A program made the position numbers and the translations under genes. Positions 27,128 through 36,773 of a stretch of 64,000 nucleotides of DNA are shown here, piece after piece. Origin of the DNA: Thalassotalea marina (GTDB taxonomy: Bacteria > Pseudomonadota > Gammaproteobacteria > Enterobacterales > Alteromonadaceae); the NCBI RefSeq assembly GCF_014656435.1, contig NZ_BNCK01000005.1, forward strand, positions 248,001 to 312,000. The letters run 5' to 3'. Under the pieces are notes generated by a model that saw nothing but the letters and a program-made list of their open reading frames with translations, made no database searches and was not told the origin of the DNA. The first letter of the stretch is position 1; the number at the start of each line of letters is the position of its first letter.

Positions 27128-29284
27128 TTATGGCTCACAAACGGTTAAGTTAATAACATCGAGCTGCGTATCATCATGTTGGAATTCATGGGTAAAGGTG
27201 CCTTTTCCATCATCTGTACTGATCGTATATTTTAGTTCCGTGTTATAAACACCCGTCAGTGCAGTTGCTGGCAACAACACGTTCAATTTTGCTCCGTCAA
27301 CCGATGCTTGTTTGTTGATCTCTGTTAAGAACAATAATTGTGGCGTATCAAGTGTTATGGTTCTGAACGTTAAACCAACTTGGCTACTACCGCTGTAACC
27401 ATCACAAGAGGTCAGTGTGATTTCTTTCCATTGATGAACAGGTAACACAAAATCACCTAAATCAACATCACCCTCGTCATAGTTCATTAAATTTAAGTTA
27501 ACTTCAGTGCGAAACGTGTACATTAAATCAATAGAATTGAATACACCGTCATTTTCCCTTTCACTTTGTAATGTCAGTGAAAATTCACCATTTGCATTGG
27601 TTTCTACTTCATTGCCACGTAGACCACTTACGGAAACATTTGCAATAGGATTCCCTAGTTGGTCAACAAATCGCCCTGAAATTACCCTTGTGAATACAGG
27701 TGTTTCCCGCACAATGAGCATGGTTTCCTCAATAGAGTCTTGCTCACCATCATTAACGATAAGTTGAATGATATATGAGCCATTTTCTGTTGGGGTAAAG
27801 CTAGCTTTTGAACCCTGAGTCGTTAGGCGGCCAAAAAAATATGTTGGTTTGCTTTTTATTGACCACGTATAAGTCAAAGATTGATTATCACTGTCATAAC
27901 TCTTACTGCCATCAATAACAACAGTGTCATCGCTGTAAACGATTAGGTCTTCAGGTAAAACCGCTACGGGAATAGTATTTTGTACTACTGTCACAGTAAC
28001 GGCATCAGCATTTGAGTACAATTGGCCATCATAAACTTTTAAGTTAAATACATACTCGCCAACTACATCTGGTTGAAAGGTAAAATCACTACGAGTATTT
28101 AATGAAGGATTGTCTAAAGTATTGTATCCGCTATTTTCAGGCCTTGATGCCAAACTCCACTTATAACGTAGAGGCTGTTTTTCAGGATCAGTACTTGCTT
28201 TGCCATCGAGAATTGTAGTGTCATTAACATTCATCGTAATATCTGTGCCGGCATTAGCTACAGGAGCAACATTTACATTGACGACATTAATTTGAGCGAC
28301 TTTTTCACTGCTTGAAACACCATCAGACACAAGCAATTTTACATCATAGCGCCCTATTACATCGGCAGTAAATTGAGCCACTTTGCTATTTGTTGAGAGG
28401 GTTGCACTGCTTGATGACGGCTTATCCCCCCACCGCCATTGATAAGTTAAAACATCTCCATCAGCATCATAACTTTTACTGCCATCAAGCGTAATCGCTT
28501 CACCTAAAGTAAAATTACGCTCATCAAATTTAACCACGGCTACTGGAGCGGTATTTTGCGTTAAATCATCTACTTTAATGATAATGGATGTACTGTTATC
28601 TAAATTATTATCAACGTGTGTAACTGTGAGTGTTAGTTCGTACGTACCAGAAACATCGGGTATAAAAAATGCCCTTGGTTGGTTATCATTCTTCGTTTGT
28701 GCTTGGCTGTTATCTGGTTTGTCGGTTAATTGCCAACTATAGTTGATTCGTTGGCCAATTGCGCCAGTACTTTGTTCACCACTAAACCAAAGTACAGAAC
28801 CTACTTTACCGGTAATAACACCTGCGATTGAGGCTTCAGGATAATCTCTAGTATGAGGGTTTATTTTAATGGTTTGTTTGGTGGTATCTGATAACTTACC
28901 ATCACTTACCGTAAGTTCTACCGTATAGTTTCCCCACATTTCAGGATAAAAATGAAACGAGCGCCTCGTAATAACTTTATCGTCATAAACTGCTTTGCCG
29001 TTTTCTGTTTTAATTCTAAATGCTATTTGTACACCATTTTCATCAAAAAACTTCCATTGATAAGTTAGCTCATCGCCATCGGGATCTGAACTTTTATCAC
29101 CGTTTATTGTTATTGCGTCAAAAGCAGTAATTTCCAATTTATCTGCTTCTATCTTTGCTGTTGGCGCTTTATTAACCTGCGCTACAGAGCCAGTATCAAC
29201 TTTATTCGAACCGCCTCCGCCGCCACAACCTGATATACCTATAGCAAAAGCTACAGCGACAACCTTTACCCACAAACTATCCAT
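27128..29284 (-). CDS. PKD/cadherin-like repeat lipoprotein (paralogue A)
   Basis: About 718-aa lipoprotein. The ATG at 29284 is chosen for its AAGGAAA site; the frame stays open 13 codons further up. Signal peptide ends in lipobox ISGC followed by GGGGG. Five or so tandem PKD-type beta domains of about 90 residues follow, each with a GDKSSDPDGDELTYQW-like motif, then a carboxypeptidase-like segment (GRFVDQLGNPIANVSVSG) and a C-terminal domain with ITLTSCDGYSG. Likely anchored in the outer membrane, binding glycan or protein. Clear paralogue of the gene at 42479. Confidence 0.82.
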   Translation of the reverse strand: MDSLWVKVVAVAFAIGISGCGGGGGSNKVDTGSVAQVNKAPTAKIEADKLEITAFDAITINGDKSSDPDGDELTYQWKFFDENGVQIAFRIKTENGKAVYDDKVITRRSFHFYPEMWGNYTVELTVSDGKLSDTTKQTIKINPHTRDYPEASIAGVITGKVGSVLWFSGEQSTGAIGQRINYSWQLTDKPDNSQAQTKNDNQPRAFFIPDVSGTYELTLTVTHVDNNLDNSTSIIIKVDDLTQNTAPVAVVKFDERNFTLGEAITLDGSKSYDADGDVLTYQWRWGDKPSSSSATLSTNSKVAQFTADVIGRYDVKLLVSDGVSSSEKVAQINVVNVNVAPVANAGTDITMNVNDTTILDGKASTDPEKQPLRYKWSLASRPENSGYNTLDNPSLNTRSDFTFQPDVVGEYVFNLKVYDGQLYSNADAVTVTVVQNTIPVAVLPEDLIVYSDDTVVIDGSKSYDSDNQSLTYTWSIKSKPTYFFGRLTTQGSKASFTPTENGSYIIQLIVNDGEQDSIEETMLIVRETPVFTRVISGRFVDQLGNPIANVSVSGLRGNEVETNANGEFSLTLQSERENDGVFNSIDLMYTFRTEVNLNLMNYDEGDVDLGDFVLPVHQWKEITLTSCDGYSGSSQVGLTFRTITLDTPQLLFLTEINKQASVDGAKLNVLLPATALTGVYNTELKYTISTDDGKGTFTHEFQHDDTQLDVINLTVCEP

Positions 29285-29442
29285 ATTTGTTTCCTTTTTA
29301 TATTTGTCGATTACTAACGACATTCGACCTTTTCCTCAATAATGTATTTTCGATGCACCTGAGCCAACATTTCATTTGTTTACAAGTGTTATGCATGAAA
29401 GGCATATTTTATTGAATTAATTAAGATTTTCTGTATTAAAAA

Positions 29443-29474
29443 AGTGACAAATTATTGCAGATAAGTGACAAAAT
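29443..29474 (-). promoter_or_regulatory. 21-bp-spaced direct repeats upstream of PKD paralogue A
   Basis: AAGTGACAAATT and AAGTGACAAAAT start at 29442 and 29463, exactly 21 bases apart (two helical turns), about 160-190 bases before the lipoprotein start. A GACAA pair with the same spacing precedes paralogue B. Confidence 0.4.
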
Positions 29475-29578
29475 GTGATGTTGAACCACCTTGGCGTAAA
29501 TGGTCAGCCCAAACGCCATGGCAGTGAGAAAGAACTAAAGGAAATAGCTACTATATATGAACACGACTGGCGGAATTT

Positions 29579-30172
29579 TTATTCTGGTTTTAACCAGCCC
29601 TTTTCTACCGATAATTCAATTTGTTCTAACACAAATTGCCATAACTTAGGCGCAGATTTTTCTAAATATTGGTTGCGTTTGATCACTTGTGTTTTGCTGA
29701 CACCGTGTTTCACCCAGCTACCACCTTCATTATTGATGTTTTGTAACAAGGGTAAGATTCTATCAATCGCTTTTGCGTATTGCGCATCTATGCTTTGAGC
29801 CGCTTCGAACTCTAGCCATAAAGACTTGATCTCAATAAATTGTTGTTCTGGTAATAGTCCAAAGATTCTGTCTGCCGCTGCTAGCTCCTTTTCAGGTTGG
29901 CCATCTAATGCAGTTTGATCTGCAAAGGCAAAAGTGTCACCCGCATCGATTTCAACAATATCGTGCAATAACAGCATGGTTGTTACACGCTGTAAATCAA
30001 CGCCGTCTTCAGCATAAGGACTCAAAATTTGCGCTGTTAGTGCGATGTGCCAACTATGCTCAGCACTATTTTCAAATCTGTTGTTGTCGCTTTTTACCAT
30101 GGCTTGTCGGTAAACCGCTTTTAAGCGGTCAATTTCTAATACAAAGTTTAATTGCTGTTGCAGATTACTCAC
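29579..30172 (-). CDS. HD-domain 5'-deoxynucleotidase, YfbR-like
   Basis: 197-aa HD-domain phosphohydrolase. Metal ligands are visible in RFENSAEHSWHIALTA (His) and MLLLHDIVEIDAGDTF (HD pair plus Glu/Asp), and a distal Asp in AQYAKAIDRILPLL. E. coli YfbR dephosphorylates deoxynucleoside 5'-monophosphates; this protein is of the same class but could be a broader HD hydrolase. Monocistronic. Confidence 0.82.
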   Translation of the reverse strand: MSNLQQQLNFVLEIDRLKAVYRQAMVKSDNNRFENSAEHSWHIALTAQILSPYAEDGVDLQRVTTMLLLHDIVEIDAGDTFAFADQTALDGQPEKELAAADRIFGLLPEQQFIEIKSLWLEFEAAQSIDAQYAKAIDRILPLLQNINNEGGSWVKHGVSKTQVIKRNQYLEKSAPKLWQFVLEQIELSVEKGWLKPE

Positions 30173-30355
30173 TAATATCTCCTAGTTAACCTCAGCTTCG
30201 CATAAGGAAAGTATCTCACAGTTAATCAAAAGAAACTGCTAGATGAAGTGGAATTGAAAGGTAAAAAGCCACTTACAACTTTTATACAAAGCCTTACAGA
30301 GTATAACGACACTTATCGTTAAAATACGGTCAATCATTCATCAAGGTAATGCTAA

Positions 30356-30943
30356 ATGAAAGTTACAATTGAACAAGGATGGACGCTCGAGCACGCTGTA
30401 ACAATTGCACAGCTGTATGATAAAGCATTTGGTGATAAGTTTTCAGCGGTAATTAATGATAAGCACCAGCGTATTATATTACTGGCTAAAAGTTTTATGC
30501 CAAAATTTTCATATGTTGCACGTGTTGAAAATAAAATCGTTGGATTAGCAGGCTTTCAAACAACTAAGGGCTCGCTAACTAGTGCAATGACGGGCCAATT
30601 ACTGCTAAAAGAGCTTGGACTGCTTAAAGGATTAAAGGCATGTTTACTGTTTAGTTTGTTTGAACGAGAAGCACAATCGCAGGAATTAGTCATGGATGGT
30701 ATCGTTGTTGACAGTGACTATAGAGGCCTAGGTATTGGCTCTAAATTATTAGATGCAATTATTGAGTACGCAAAAGACAATGACTACCAAAATGTTAGGC
30801 TTGATGTAATTGATACTAACCCGCGTGCTAAAAAACTGTATAAAACAAAAGGATTTTACGAAACCAAAACCGAGCATTTTCCCTATCTAAAAAGTCTTTT
30901 AGGCTTTTCAGCTGCAACCACAATGCGTTTTAATTGCCAATAA
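30356..30943 (+). CDS. GNAT-family N-acetyltransferase
   Basis: 195-aa acetyltransferase. The acetyl-CoA motif A is VDSDYRGLGIGSKLLDAII, with VRLDVIDTNPRAKKLYKTKGF as motif B. The N-terminal 100 residues, which set substrate choice, match nothing specific. Ends 14 bases before a terminator shared with the TonB receptor. Confidence 0.85.
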   Translation: MKVTIEQGWTLEHAVTIAQLYDKAFGDKFSAVINDKHQRIILLAKSFMPKFSYVARVENKIVGLAGFQTTKGSLTSAMTGQLLLKELGLLKGLKACLLFSLFEREAQSQELVMDGIVVDSDYRGLGIGSKLLDAIIEYAKDNDYQNVRLDVIDTNPRAKKLYKTKGFYETKTEHFPYLKSLLGFSAATTMRFNCQ

Positions 30944-30956
30944 ACTTCTGTTAATG

Positions 30957-30985
30957 AAAAAAGCCATCTTTTAGATGGCTTTTTT
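30957..30985. terminator. Bidirectional terminator, GNAT / TonB receptor
   Basis: AAAAAAGCCATC-TTTTA-GATGGCTTTTTT hairpin between two converging genes. Confidence 0.92.
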
Positions 30986-31010
30986 CCTCTAAACTCGTTT
31001 TAGTTTTAAA

Positions 31011-34000
31011 CTAGAACGACGCTTTAAATGCTAAGGTATATTTTCTACCCAAGCGTTCAACCGTACCAAAGAAGCCTGCAGCTAAGTCAGATGGGTTAGG
31101 CTCACGTTCAAATATATTATCAATACCAAAACGAACCTGCATATTGTCATTCATAAAGTATGATAATGAAGCATTGTGAATAATACGAGGCTTGCCTTCG
31201 TATTTGATTCTATCGTTTGCATCTAAATAAAATTGATCACCCGTCACACTATAGTTTGGCGCCGACTGGTATGCAGTACGCCAAAATGCTCGCCAATCAC
31301 CAATGTTGTAAGTAACATCAAAGTTAGCTGTTAAATCTGGACGAGCCCAACCACCAACAGTGCGGTTTGCAGGTCTGGTGTTAACTGCTTGTAATTGGTT
31401 TTTCAGGTTTCTAGTCATATTTAAGTTAATATCAAATACACCTAGAGCTTGGTCATTATAAGATTCATCAAACACTGACAACGCATTCGCTAAGTCAAAC
31501 TTATAAAATATGTTATAAATGATTGATTCAAAGTTAGAGGTTGCGGCATTCAAATTAAGCTCAGTGACATCAATAACCTGACCTGTTTCAGGATCACGCT
31601 TAAACTGATTACATGCACTTACATTTGGGAAATCCGTTGCATCGTAACAACTTTCTGCTAGAAGTGCGAAGTCGTACGATTCAATGCGATCTTTAATTTC
31701 AATATTATAGTAATCGATTGAAATTGTTAAATCTTCTACCCAACGAGGTGTGATTACCGCCCCGTATGTATAAGACTCTGACTTCTCTGCCACTAAATCA
31801 GGGTTACCTTGTGCAAAACCTTTGATTGTTGCATTAGTAATGTTAGACGTAAAGCTATCAGGGTCTGCAATACCGTCAGCAATACAGTTAGCACGACGTA
31901 CATCCGGGTTAGGACCATTGTTAACATGACGATTATCACATGGATCCACACCATCGACGAATGCTGTAACTTTAGGTGTAAACAACTCTACAAGAGATGG
32001 TGTTCTTATACCGTTAGAGATTGTACCTCTAAGTGCGACATCTTCAACAGGAGAATAGCGAAGACCTGCTTCCCACGCCGTTACATCTTCGTCATTATTA
32101 AAGCCATTCGGGCCAGTTACTTTGTTATTAACCTTACGAACTGAACCTTCAACTTCCAATAGATGAACACCTGTAATATCCATGTCATTTGAAACTAATG
32201 GCACTAATAACTCAGCAAAAAACTCTTTGGTTTGAAGCTGACCTTGCGTTCTAACAAATGGAGAAGAACGAGTAACACCCAATGTCGTGCCCAAACCAGG
32301 AGTAAAATCACCTTTTTCTTGGCGCGCTTCATAGCCCACAGCAAACTGTAACCAACCAGCAGGGAGTTCAATTAAATCACCCGATAAACTTGCGGTAATT
32401 ACACGCTGATCTATGTTTGACGACGTAATGTTAGGGCCGCCATTAATAAATGCCAAAGCTTCAGTAGAGGCTACACCTTGTCCAAATAAGTTTAACGGCA
32501 TACAACCTGTCACATATGGAAGATCTTCATCAGTAATACCACTGCCTGAAGCTGGTTTGTTGAAATCCGATAAGTTGCCTGCTGCGTTGTCGATATTCAC
32601 CTGACAGACAATATCATTTAAGCTTGCTAAAGCAATGCCACTTCCGCCTGCTGCGTTAAAATGCGCAAGGGCGTCAGCAGTGTTAATAACCCCATCACCA
32701 TTAAGGTCAGAGCCTGATTCCATTAGCGACTCGACGACAGGCGCCAACGAGTCAGCACTTAGTCGAACAGCATCAATAGCATTAATAAATCTACCATCTA
32801 TGATGCCAGCATCACGAGACTCGATATCTGCTTTACCAAAGGTCGCTCCAATTTCCCAAGAAAAATAACGTTCACCTAGCTCAAAGTTACCAGAAAAGCC
32901 ACCGTAGTATCGCCACGTATGGTTTTCTGTAGCATCTTTACCACCACCAACAATATCGTTGTTAAAACGGTTTAAACTAAACGTGTTTAACCCATTAGCA
33001 GACAATACGCCACGAGCTTGATCTGTTAAAAATGGATTATCAATATCCATTGTTACAAAACTAGAGGTTCCAGGGAATGGAAAACTTTGAAAGCCCCCTT
33101 GGTTTACTAATTCTTCTGCTCTTGAGTTTAAGTAATTAAATTCCTGAGAAAATCTTACTCTGTCATTAAAATCATAGTGGCTGTTTACTGAAATAACTGT
33201 ACGCTGCAATGGTGACCTTAATTGGGATACTTGGTCAAAGAAGTCTTCACCACAAGTACCACCATATGCAAAGAAAATAGAACCTGCTGGTGTTTCCCCT
33301 GGTTCACACGTTTCCAGGTTACCTTGAGGGTTAAATTGGTAGAAGTTACCATCTGCTAACTGGCCACGACCAACAGAAGGTGCAAAAAAGCTACCTGGAG
33401 GAGCGATAGCACCACCAGCAGTTAATAATTGAACAACTTGTGGAAATGGAGATAAACGTCTAAATGAATCCGGATCACCATCTCCATCGACATCATCATT
33501 TACACCATCACCGTCTAAATCTAATCCGCCATAATTTAGCCAAGTTAAGTCTTGCGACGTGTAAGCAGGACGTGCACTTCTTAGCATGCCGTCTTGATGG
33601 GAATGTTCGACTGAAAATACAATATTACCGCGATCATCATCAAAATTTGTCCCTGTTACAATTTGAAACTGACGTGTTTTTCCGTCACTTTCATCTGTTT
33701 GACCTAAAGTAGTTGAAAACTCAAAACCTTCAAAGTCATCTTTTAGCTGAACGTTGACAACACCGGCAATAGCATCAGAGCCGTACACCGCAGCACCGGC
33801 CATAGGTACAATTTCAATGTTTTCAATTAAGGCGGCAGGAATTGCATTTAAATCAACTTGTAAACCACCTGCTGCGCCAAATGAAGTAGGCGCATTTGAC
33901 GAAACAAAACGTCGGCCGTTTACCAAAGTTAGAGTACGTTGTGTACCTAAGTCGAATAGATCAACAAAGTTTTGACCAACAGAAAAGCCGTTGTCACTGG

Positions 34001-34283
34001 CTCCATTGGGATCAACCCCATTACCAAACATTGGCGCTTCGTTTAATGCATCTGCAACGTTGGTAAAGCCGCGTTTTTCAAATAGCTCTACATCAACATT
34101 CACTGACGGGCGAATGGTGTCAGTGCCTGGACGAGCAATTTTAGAACCAGTAACCGAAATGCGCTCAATACTTTCCTCTTCTGCTTTTTTATCTTCGGTT
34201 TCTGCTGCAAAAGCGTAAGTGCTTATACCGGCAGAAAGACAAGCAACTTTAATTGCCGCAGTCAATAGATTTAATTTTCTCAT
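31011..34283 (-). CDS. TonB-dependent outer-membrane receptor
   Basis: 1090-aa receptor: signal peptide (about 1-27), TonB-box region (ERISVTGSKIARPG), plug domain (VADALNEAPMFG; RTLTLVNGRRFV; ENIEIVPMAGAAVYGSDAIAGVVNV) and a beta-barrel ending in KYTLAFKASF, with the C-terminal Phe expected of barrel proteins. Extracellular loops hold Asp-rich calcium-like motifs: DLDGDGVNDDVDGDGDPD and DLNGDGVINTADALAHF. The class imports oligosaccharides, peptides or siderophores; PKD lipoproteins nearby fit a polymer-degrading system but the ligand is unknown. Confidence 0.93.
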   Translation of the reverse strand: MRKLNLLTAAIKVACLSAGISTYAFAAETEDKKAEEESIERISVTGSKIARPGTDTIRPSVNVDVELFEKRGFTNVADALNEAPMFGNGVDPNGASDNGFSVGQNFVDLFDLGTQRTLTLVNGRRFVSSNAPTSFGAAGGLQVDLNAIPAALIENIEIVPMAGAAVYGSDAIAGVVNVQLKDDFEGFEFSTTLGQTDESDGKTRQFQIVTGTNFDDDRGNIVFSVEHSHQDGMLRSARPAYTSQDLTWLNYGGLDLDGDGVNDDVDGDGDPDSFRRLSPFPQVVQLLTAGGAIAPPGSFFAPSVGRGQLADGNFYQFNPQGNLETCEPGETPAGSIFFAYGGTCGEDFFDQVSQLRSPLQRTVISVNSHYDFNDRVRFSQEFNYLNSRAEELVNQGGFQSFPFPGTSSFVTMDIDNPFLTDQARGVLSANGLNTFSLNRFNNDIVGGGKDATENHTWRYYGGFSGNFELGERYFSWEIGATFGKADIESRDAGIIDGRFINAIDAVRLSADSLAPVVESLMESGSDLNGDGVINTADALAHFNAAGGSGIALASLNDIVCQVNIDNAAGNLSDFNKPASGSGITDEDLPYVTGCMPLNLFGQGVASTEALAFINGGPNITSSNIDQRVITASLSGDLIELPAGWLQFAVGYEARQEKGDFTPGLGTTLGVTRSSPFVRTQGQLQTKEFFAELLVPLVSNDMDITGVHLLEVEGSVRKVNNKVTGPNGFNNDEDVTAWEAGLRYSPVEDVALRGTISNGIRTPSLVELFTPKVTAFVDGVDPCDNRHVNNGPNPDVRRANCIADGIADPDSFTSNITNATIKGFAQGNPDLVAEKSESYTYGAVITPRWVEDLTISIDYYNIEIKDRIESYDFALLAESCYDATDFPNVSACNQFKRDPETGQVIDVTELNLNAATSNFESIIYNIFYKFDLANALSVFDESYNDQALGVFDINLNMTRNLKNQLQAVNTRPANRTVGGWARPDLTANFDVTYNIGDWRAFWRTAYQSAPNYSVTGDQFYLDANDRIKYEGKPRIIHNASLSYFMNDNMQVRFGIDNIFEREPNPSDLAAGFFGTVERLGRKYTLAFKASF

Positions 34284-35097
34284 GATTTTAGAGATTCCCT
34301 GTAATTAATATGAATGTTTGTGTCCTGTTTTTTTAATATAATTCTATTTGTTAATATCGACTTATTTTTGTAACAAGCCTGTAATATTTTTATCATCAAA
34401 CTGTAACACTTTCAAACACCACATTAATATTTATAAGAAATCCCCTCATATAAAAACACACCCAAACAGTCTACGAAAACAATCGTCGTAAAGCAGTTAA
34501 AACTAAAAAAGCCAACTAATTTTATTTTTTCGAGCACCCAGCACGACACTACCTTCACACAAAGAAAACACAACAACCCATACGAATAAAGACCTCAAGA
34601 TCAACTACCAGTAAAACAAAAAGAAAATAACAATTAACAAAGATGAGCTACAGGTGAACATAAACAACACACCCCAACAAAACATTACGACAATATTCGT
34701 AACTATAACAGAAAACCATTAATGAATATTTATTCACCACCAAAGAATGTAAACACAAAGTTACATTTGTAAAATTACTAGTTTTCATTTTAATACAATG
34801 AGTTATATTAATTCCCCTTACATTTGTAACTTAAATGTAATTTTCAGCCGCAAAAAAGCTCATTAATTAACCTAACAGTCTTACTTAACTTTACTTTTTG
34901 GTGTCGTAAATTGGGGTTTTATTACGGTAAAAGATGAATGTTCGTGCTGAAGTAGATAAGTGGTTAAATGATTGTGGTTAGCGCCTAAGTCTATTTTGAA
35001 TCACTCTTTCCTATAATGCCTTATTTATTTTTAGTGCATTAAACCAATATAACGCGTTGAAAACGTTACTTATTTTACTCAGGAACTTATCATTAAT
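34284..35097. other. Long AT-rich intergenic region
   Basis: Promoter region of the TonB receptor (leftward) and the putative protease (rightward). Two near-palindromes TTACATTTGTAA lie at 34761-34772 and 34818-34829, with further TGTAA words around 34370-34410. A short GTAAATTGGGG repeat remnant is near 34915. No ORF longer than 15 codons with a ribosome-binding site is supported. Confidence 0.5.
34761..34829. promoter_or_regulatory. Two TTACATTTGTAA boxes (BlaI-box-like)
   Basis: Identical 12-mers 57 bases apart. Their core TACATTTGTA equals the box in the BlaI palindrome at 39511-39555. They lie about 270-340 bases before the putative protease gene at 35098. Confidence 0.35.
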
Positions 35098-36015
35098 ATG
35101 AAGATTTACTCGATATTGGCAACGCTCATTGTTACGTTAACAAGTTTCAAATGCTTTGCCATACAAGAAAACAATTACGTATTAGAAGATGCCGAAAGGT
35201 TTTCTTCACTTTTTCAAATCAACCCTTTGCCTAGTCCTGAGCAGTTACAAAAAGAATATATAGCTCCTGGTACCAAAGGTATTGAAATTTTTACCCCTCA
35301 CCGTATAAAGAGCGCTGAAAATCTTGCAGCTAAAATTAGCCAACAACCAAACGCATACAAAAAGGCGTTAAAAATATGTCTTCCAGCAGCAAGAAACATC
35401 TCTGATATATCAGTTAAACAATTAGCTGAAGTGCAACAGCTTCTTAAACAACCCAAAAGCGCTGCCACCTATATCGTTTTTGGTGGAAATAATTCCGGTG
35501 GTACCGCAAGTGGTGAAGGCCTAGTATTGGGCATAGAAGTTATTTGCCGCTTTGCTGAGACTCAGCAGCAAGCTGAGGAAGAGATCCTTAATTTTGTCGT
35601 ACACGAAATAGTACACGTATACCAAGCCCGCCAGCCGAAACTTGAAAAGCAGCGCTTTTCTTTATTATCACAAGCTATTAGAGAAGGTTTTGCTGACTTT
35701 ATTGCAAATAAAGTTACTGGAAAAATAGCAAAATCAGAGCAAGTGCGTCATCAATATGGCCTAGAACATGAAAGGCAACTTTGGCTCGCATTTCAACAGG
35801 CAATGGATGGAAAAGATCTAAAACCTTGGATGTATGGTAAAACTGGAAATGAATGGCCTAAAGACATGGGCTACTGGATAGGAAAAAGGATTGTGCAATC
35901 GTATTATGACAAAAGTAATGACAAAGCTTTGGCTATTCAAACACTGCTAAAATTAGAAGATCCTCAAGCTATTTTAGCCGTCAGCGGCTACCAAGGTTTA
36001 AACTCTAATTCGTAG
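35098..36015 (+). CDS. Secreted putative zinc metalloprotease (DUF2268-like)
   Basis: 305-aa exported protein with a signal peptide (about 1-21, ending CFAIQ). A zinc motif HEIVHVYQ is at residues 169-173 onward, with a downstream Glu in REGFADFIAN (about 197), the gluzincin-like spacing of predicted DUF2268 proteases. The rest is unrecognised. CAGGAAC precedes the ATG. Exact family uncertain; the catalytic pattern is clear. Confidence 0.68.
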   Translation: MKIYSILATLIVTLTSFKCFAIQENNYVLEDAERFSSLFQINPLPSPEQLQKEYIAPGTKGIEIFTPHRIKSAENLAAKISQQPNAYKKALKICLPAARNISDISVKQLAEVQQLLKQPKSAATYIVFGGNNSGGTASGEGLVLGIEVICRFAETQQQAEEEILNFVVHEIVHVYQARQPKLEKQRFSLLSQAIREGFADFIANKVTGKIAKSEQVRHQYGLEHERQLWLAFQQAMDGKDLKPWMYGKTGNEWPKDMGYWIGKRIVQSYYDKSNDKALAIQTLLKLEDPQAILAVSGYQGLNSNS

Positions 36016-36139
36016 AATATTTTGTTTTGTGCACGTCAACTAGATAGTTTTGTGCTAAACGCGTATAGTAATTTTTAACCTATACTTGGTTAAGTGAGAA
36101 TTTTTAGCACATTAATTCACAACAACACATGGAGAAATA

Positions 36140-36703
36140 ATGACTTTATTTCGTACGTCACTCGTTTTACTAACTGTCTTTTTACTCAACGCCTGTGCTT
36201 CTATGGGCGACGCACCCGTCAGCGAAAAAAGAGCTGAAATTTTAAAAATGAAAGATAATGTGTTAACTCGGCTTTTTAAAGAAAAACCCGACACACGCAG
36301 CCAAATTAACGCTGCTCCAGGTTACGCTGTTTTTTCAAATGCAAATATAAACCTGATTTTTATGGCCGCTGGTACAGGTTATGGCGCAGTAAAAAATAAC
36401 GCTACTGGTAAGTATACCTATATGAATATGGCAGAAGGCGGAGTTGGTTTAGGATTAGGAGTAAAAGACTACCGAATTGTCATGGTTTTCCATACTCAAA
36501 AGGCCATGAATAACTTTATTGAGTCGGGTTGGACATTTGGCGGCAATGCCGATGCTGCAGCTAAAGCAGGTGAAAAAGGCGGTTCAGTTGAAGGTGAAGC
36601 CTATTATGGTGATGTGACCGTTTACACACTAACTGAAAGTGGCTTAGCTCTTCAAGCGACTATTAAAGGTACTAAGTTCTGGAAAGATAAAGAATTAAAC
36701 TGA
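36140..36703 (+). CDS. SYLF/YSC84-domain lipoprotein
   Basis: 187-aa lipoprotein with lipobox LNAC (Cys19). The body matches the SYLF (YSC84, lipid-binding) domain: APGYAVFSNANINLIFMAAG, GYGAVKNNATGKYTYM, then GWTFGGNADAAAKAGEKGG. In bacteria these are envelope proteins of unclear function. GGAG lies seven bases before the ATG; a terminator follows directly. Confidence 0.85.
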   Translation: MTLFRTSLVLLTVFLLNACASMGDAPVSEKRAEILKMKDNVLTRLFKEKPDTRSQINAAPGYAVFSNANINLIFMAAGTGYGAVKNNATGKYTYMNMAEGGVGLGLGVKDYRIVMVFHTQKAMNNFIESGWTFGGNADAAAKAGEKGGSVEGEAYYGDVTVYTLTESGLALQATIKGTKFWKDKELN

Positions 36704-36714
36704 CAATCACATGT

Positions 36715-36740
36715 AAAAAGGCAGCTTACGCTGCCTTTTT
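36715..36740. terminator. Bidirectional terminator, SYLF gene / hydrolase
   Basis: AAAAAGGCAGC-TTAC-GCTGCCTTTTT hairpin between two converging stops. Confidence 0.9.
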
Positions 36741-36773
36741 AATAAGTCGAATAAGAAGTTTTACCAATTGGTA

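Noticed and set aside
29475-29798. 107-aa plus-strand frame
   Set aside because: Two thirds is antisense to the YfbR-like gene and no ribosome-binding site or homology is visible.
34934-34981. Short frame MNVRAEVDKWLNDCG
   Set aside because: Only 15 codons with no ribosome-binding site; may be a shard of a lost gene but cannot be supported.
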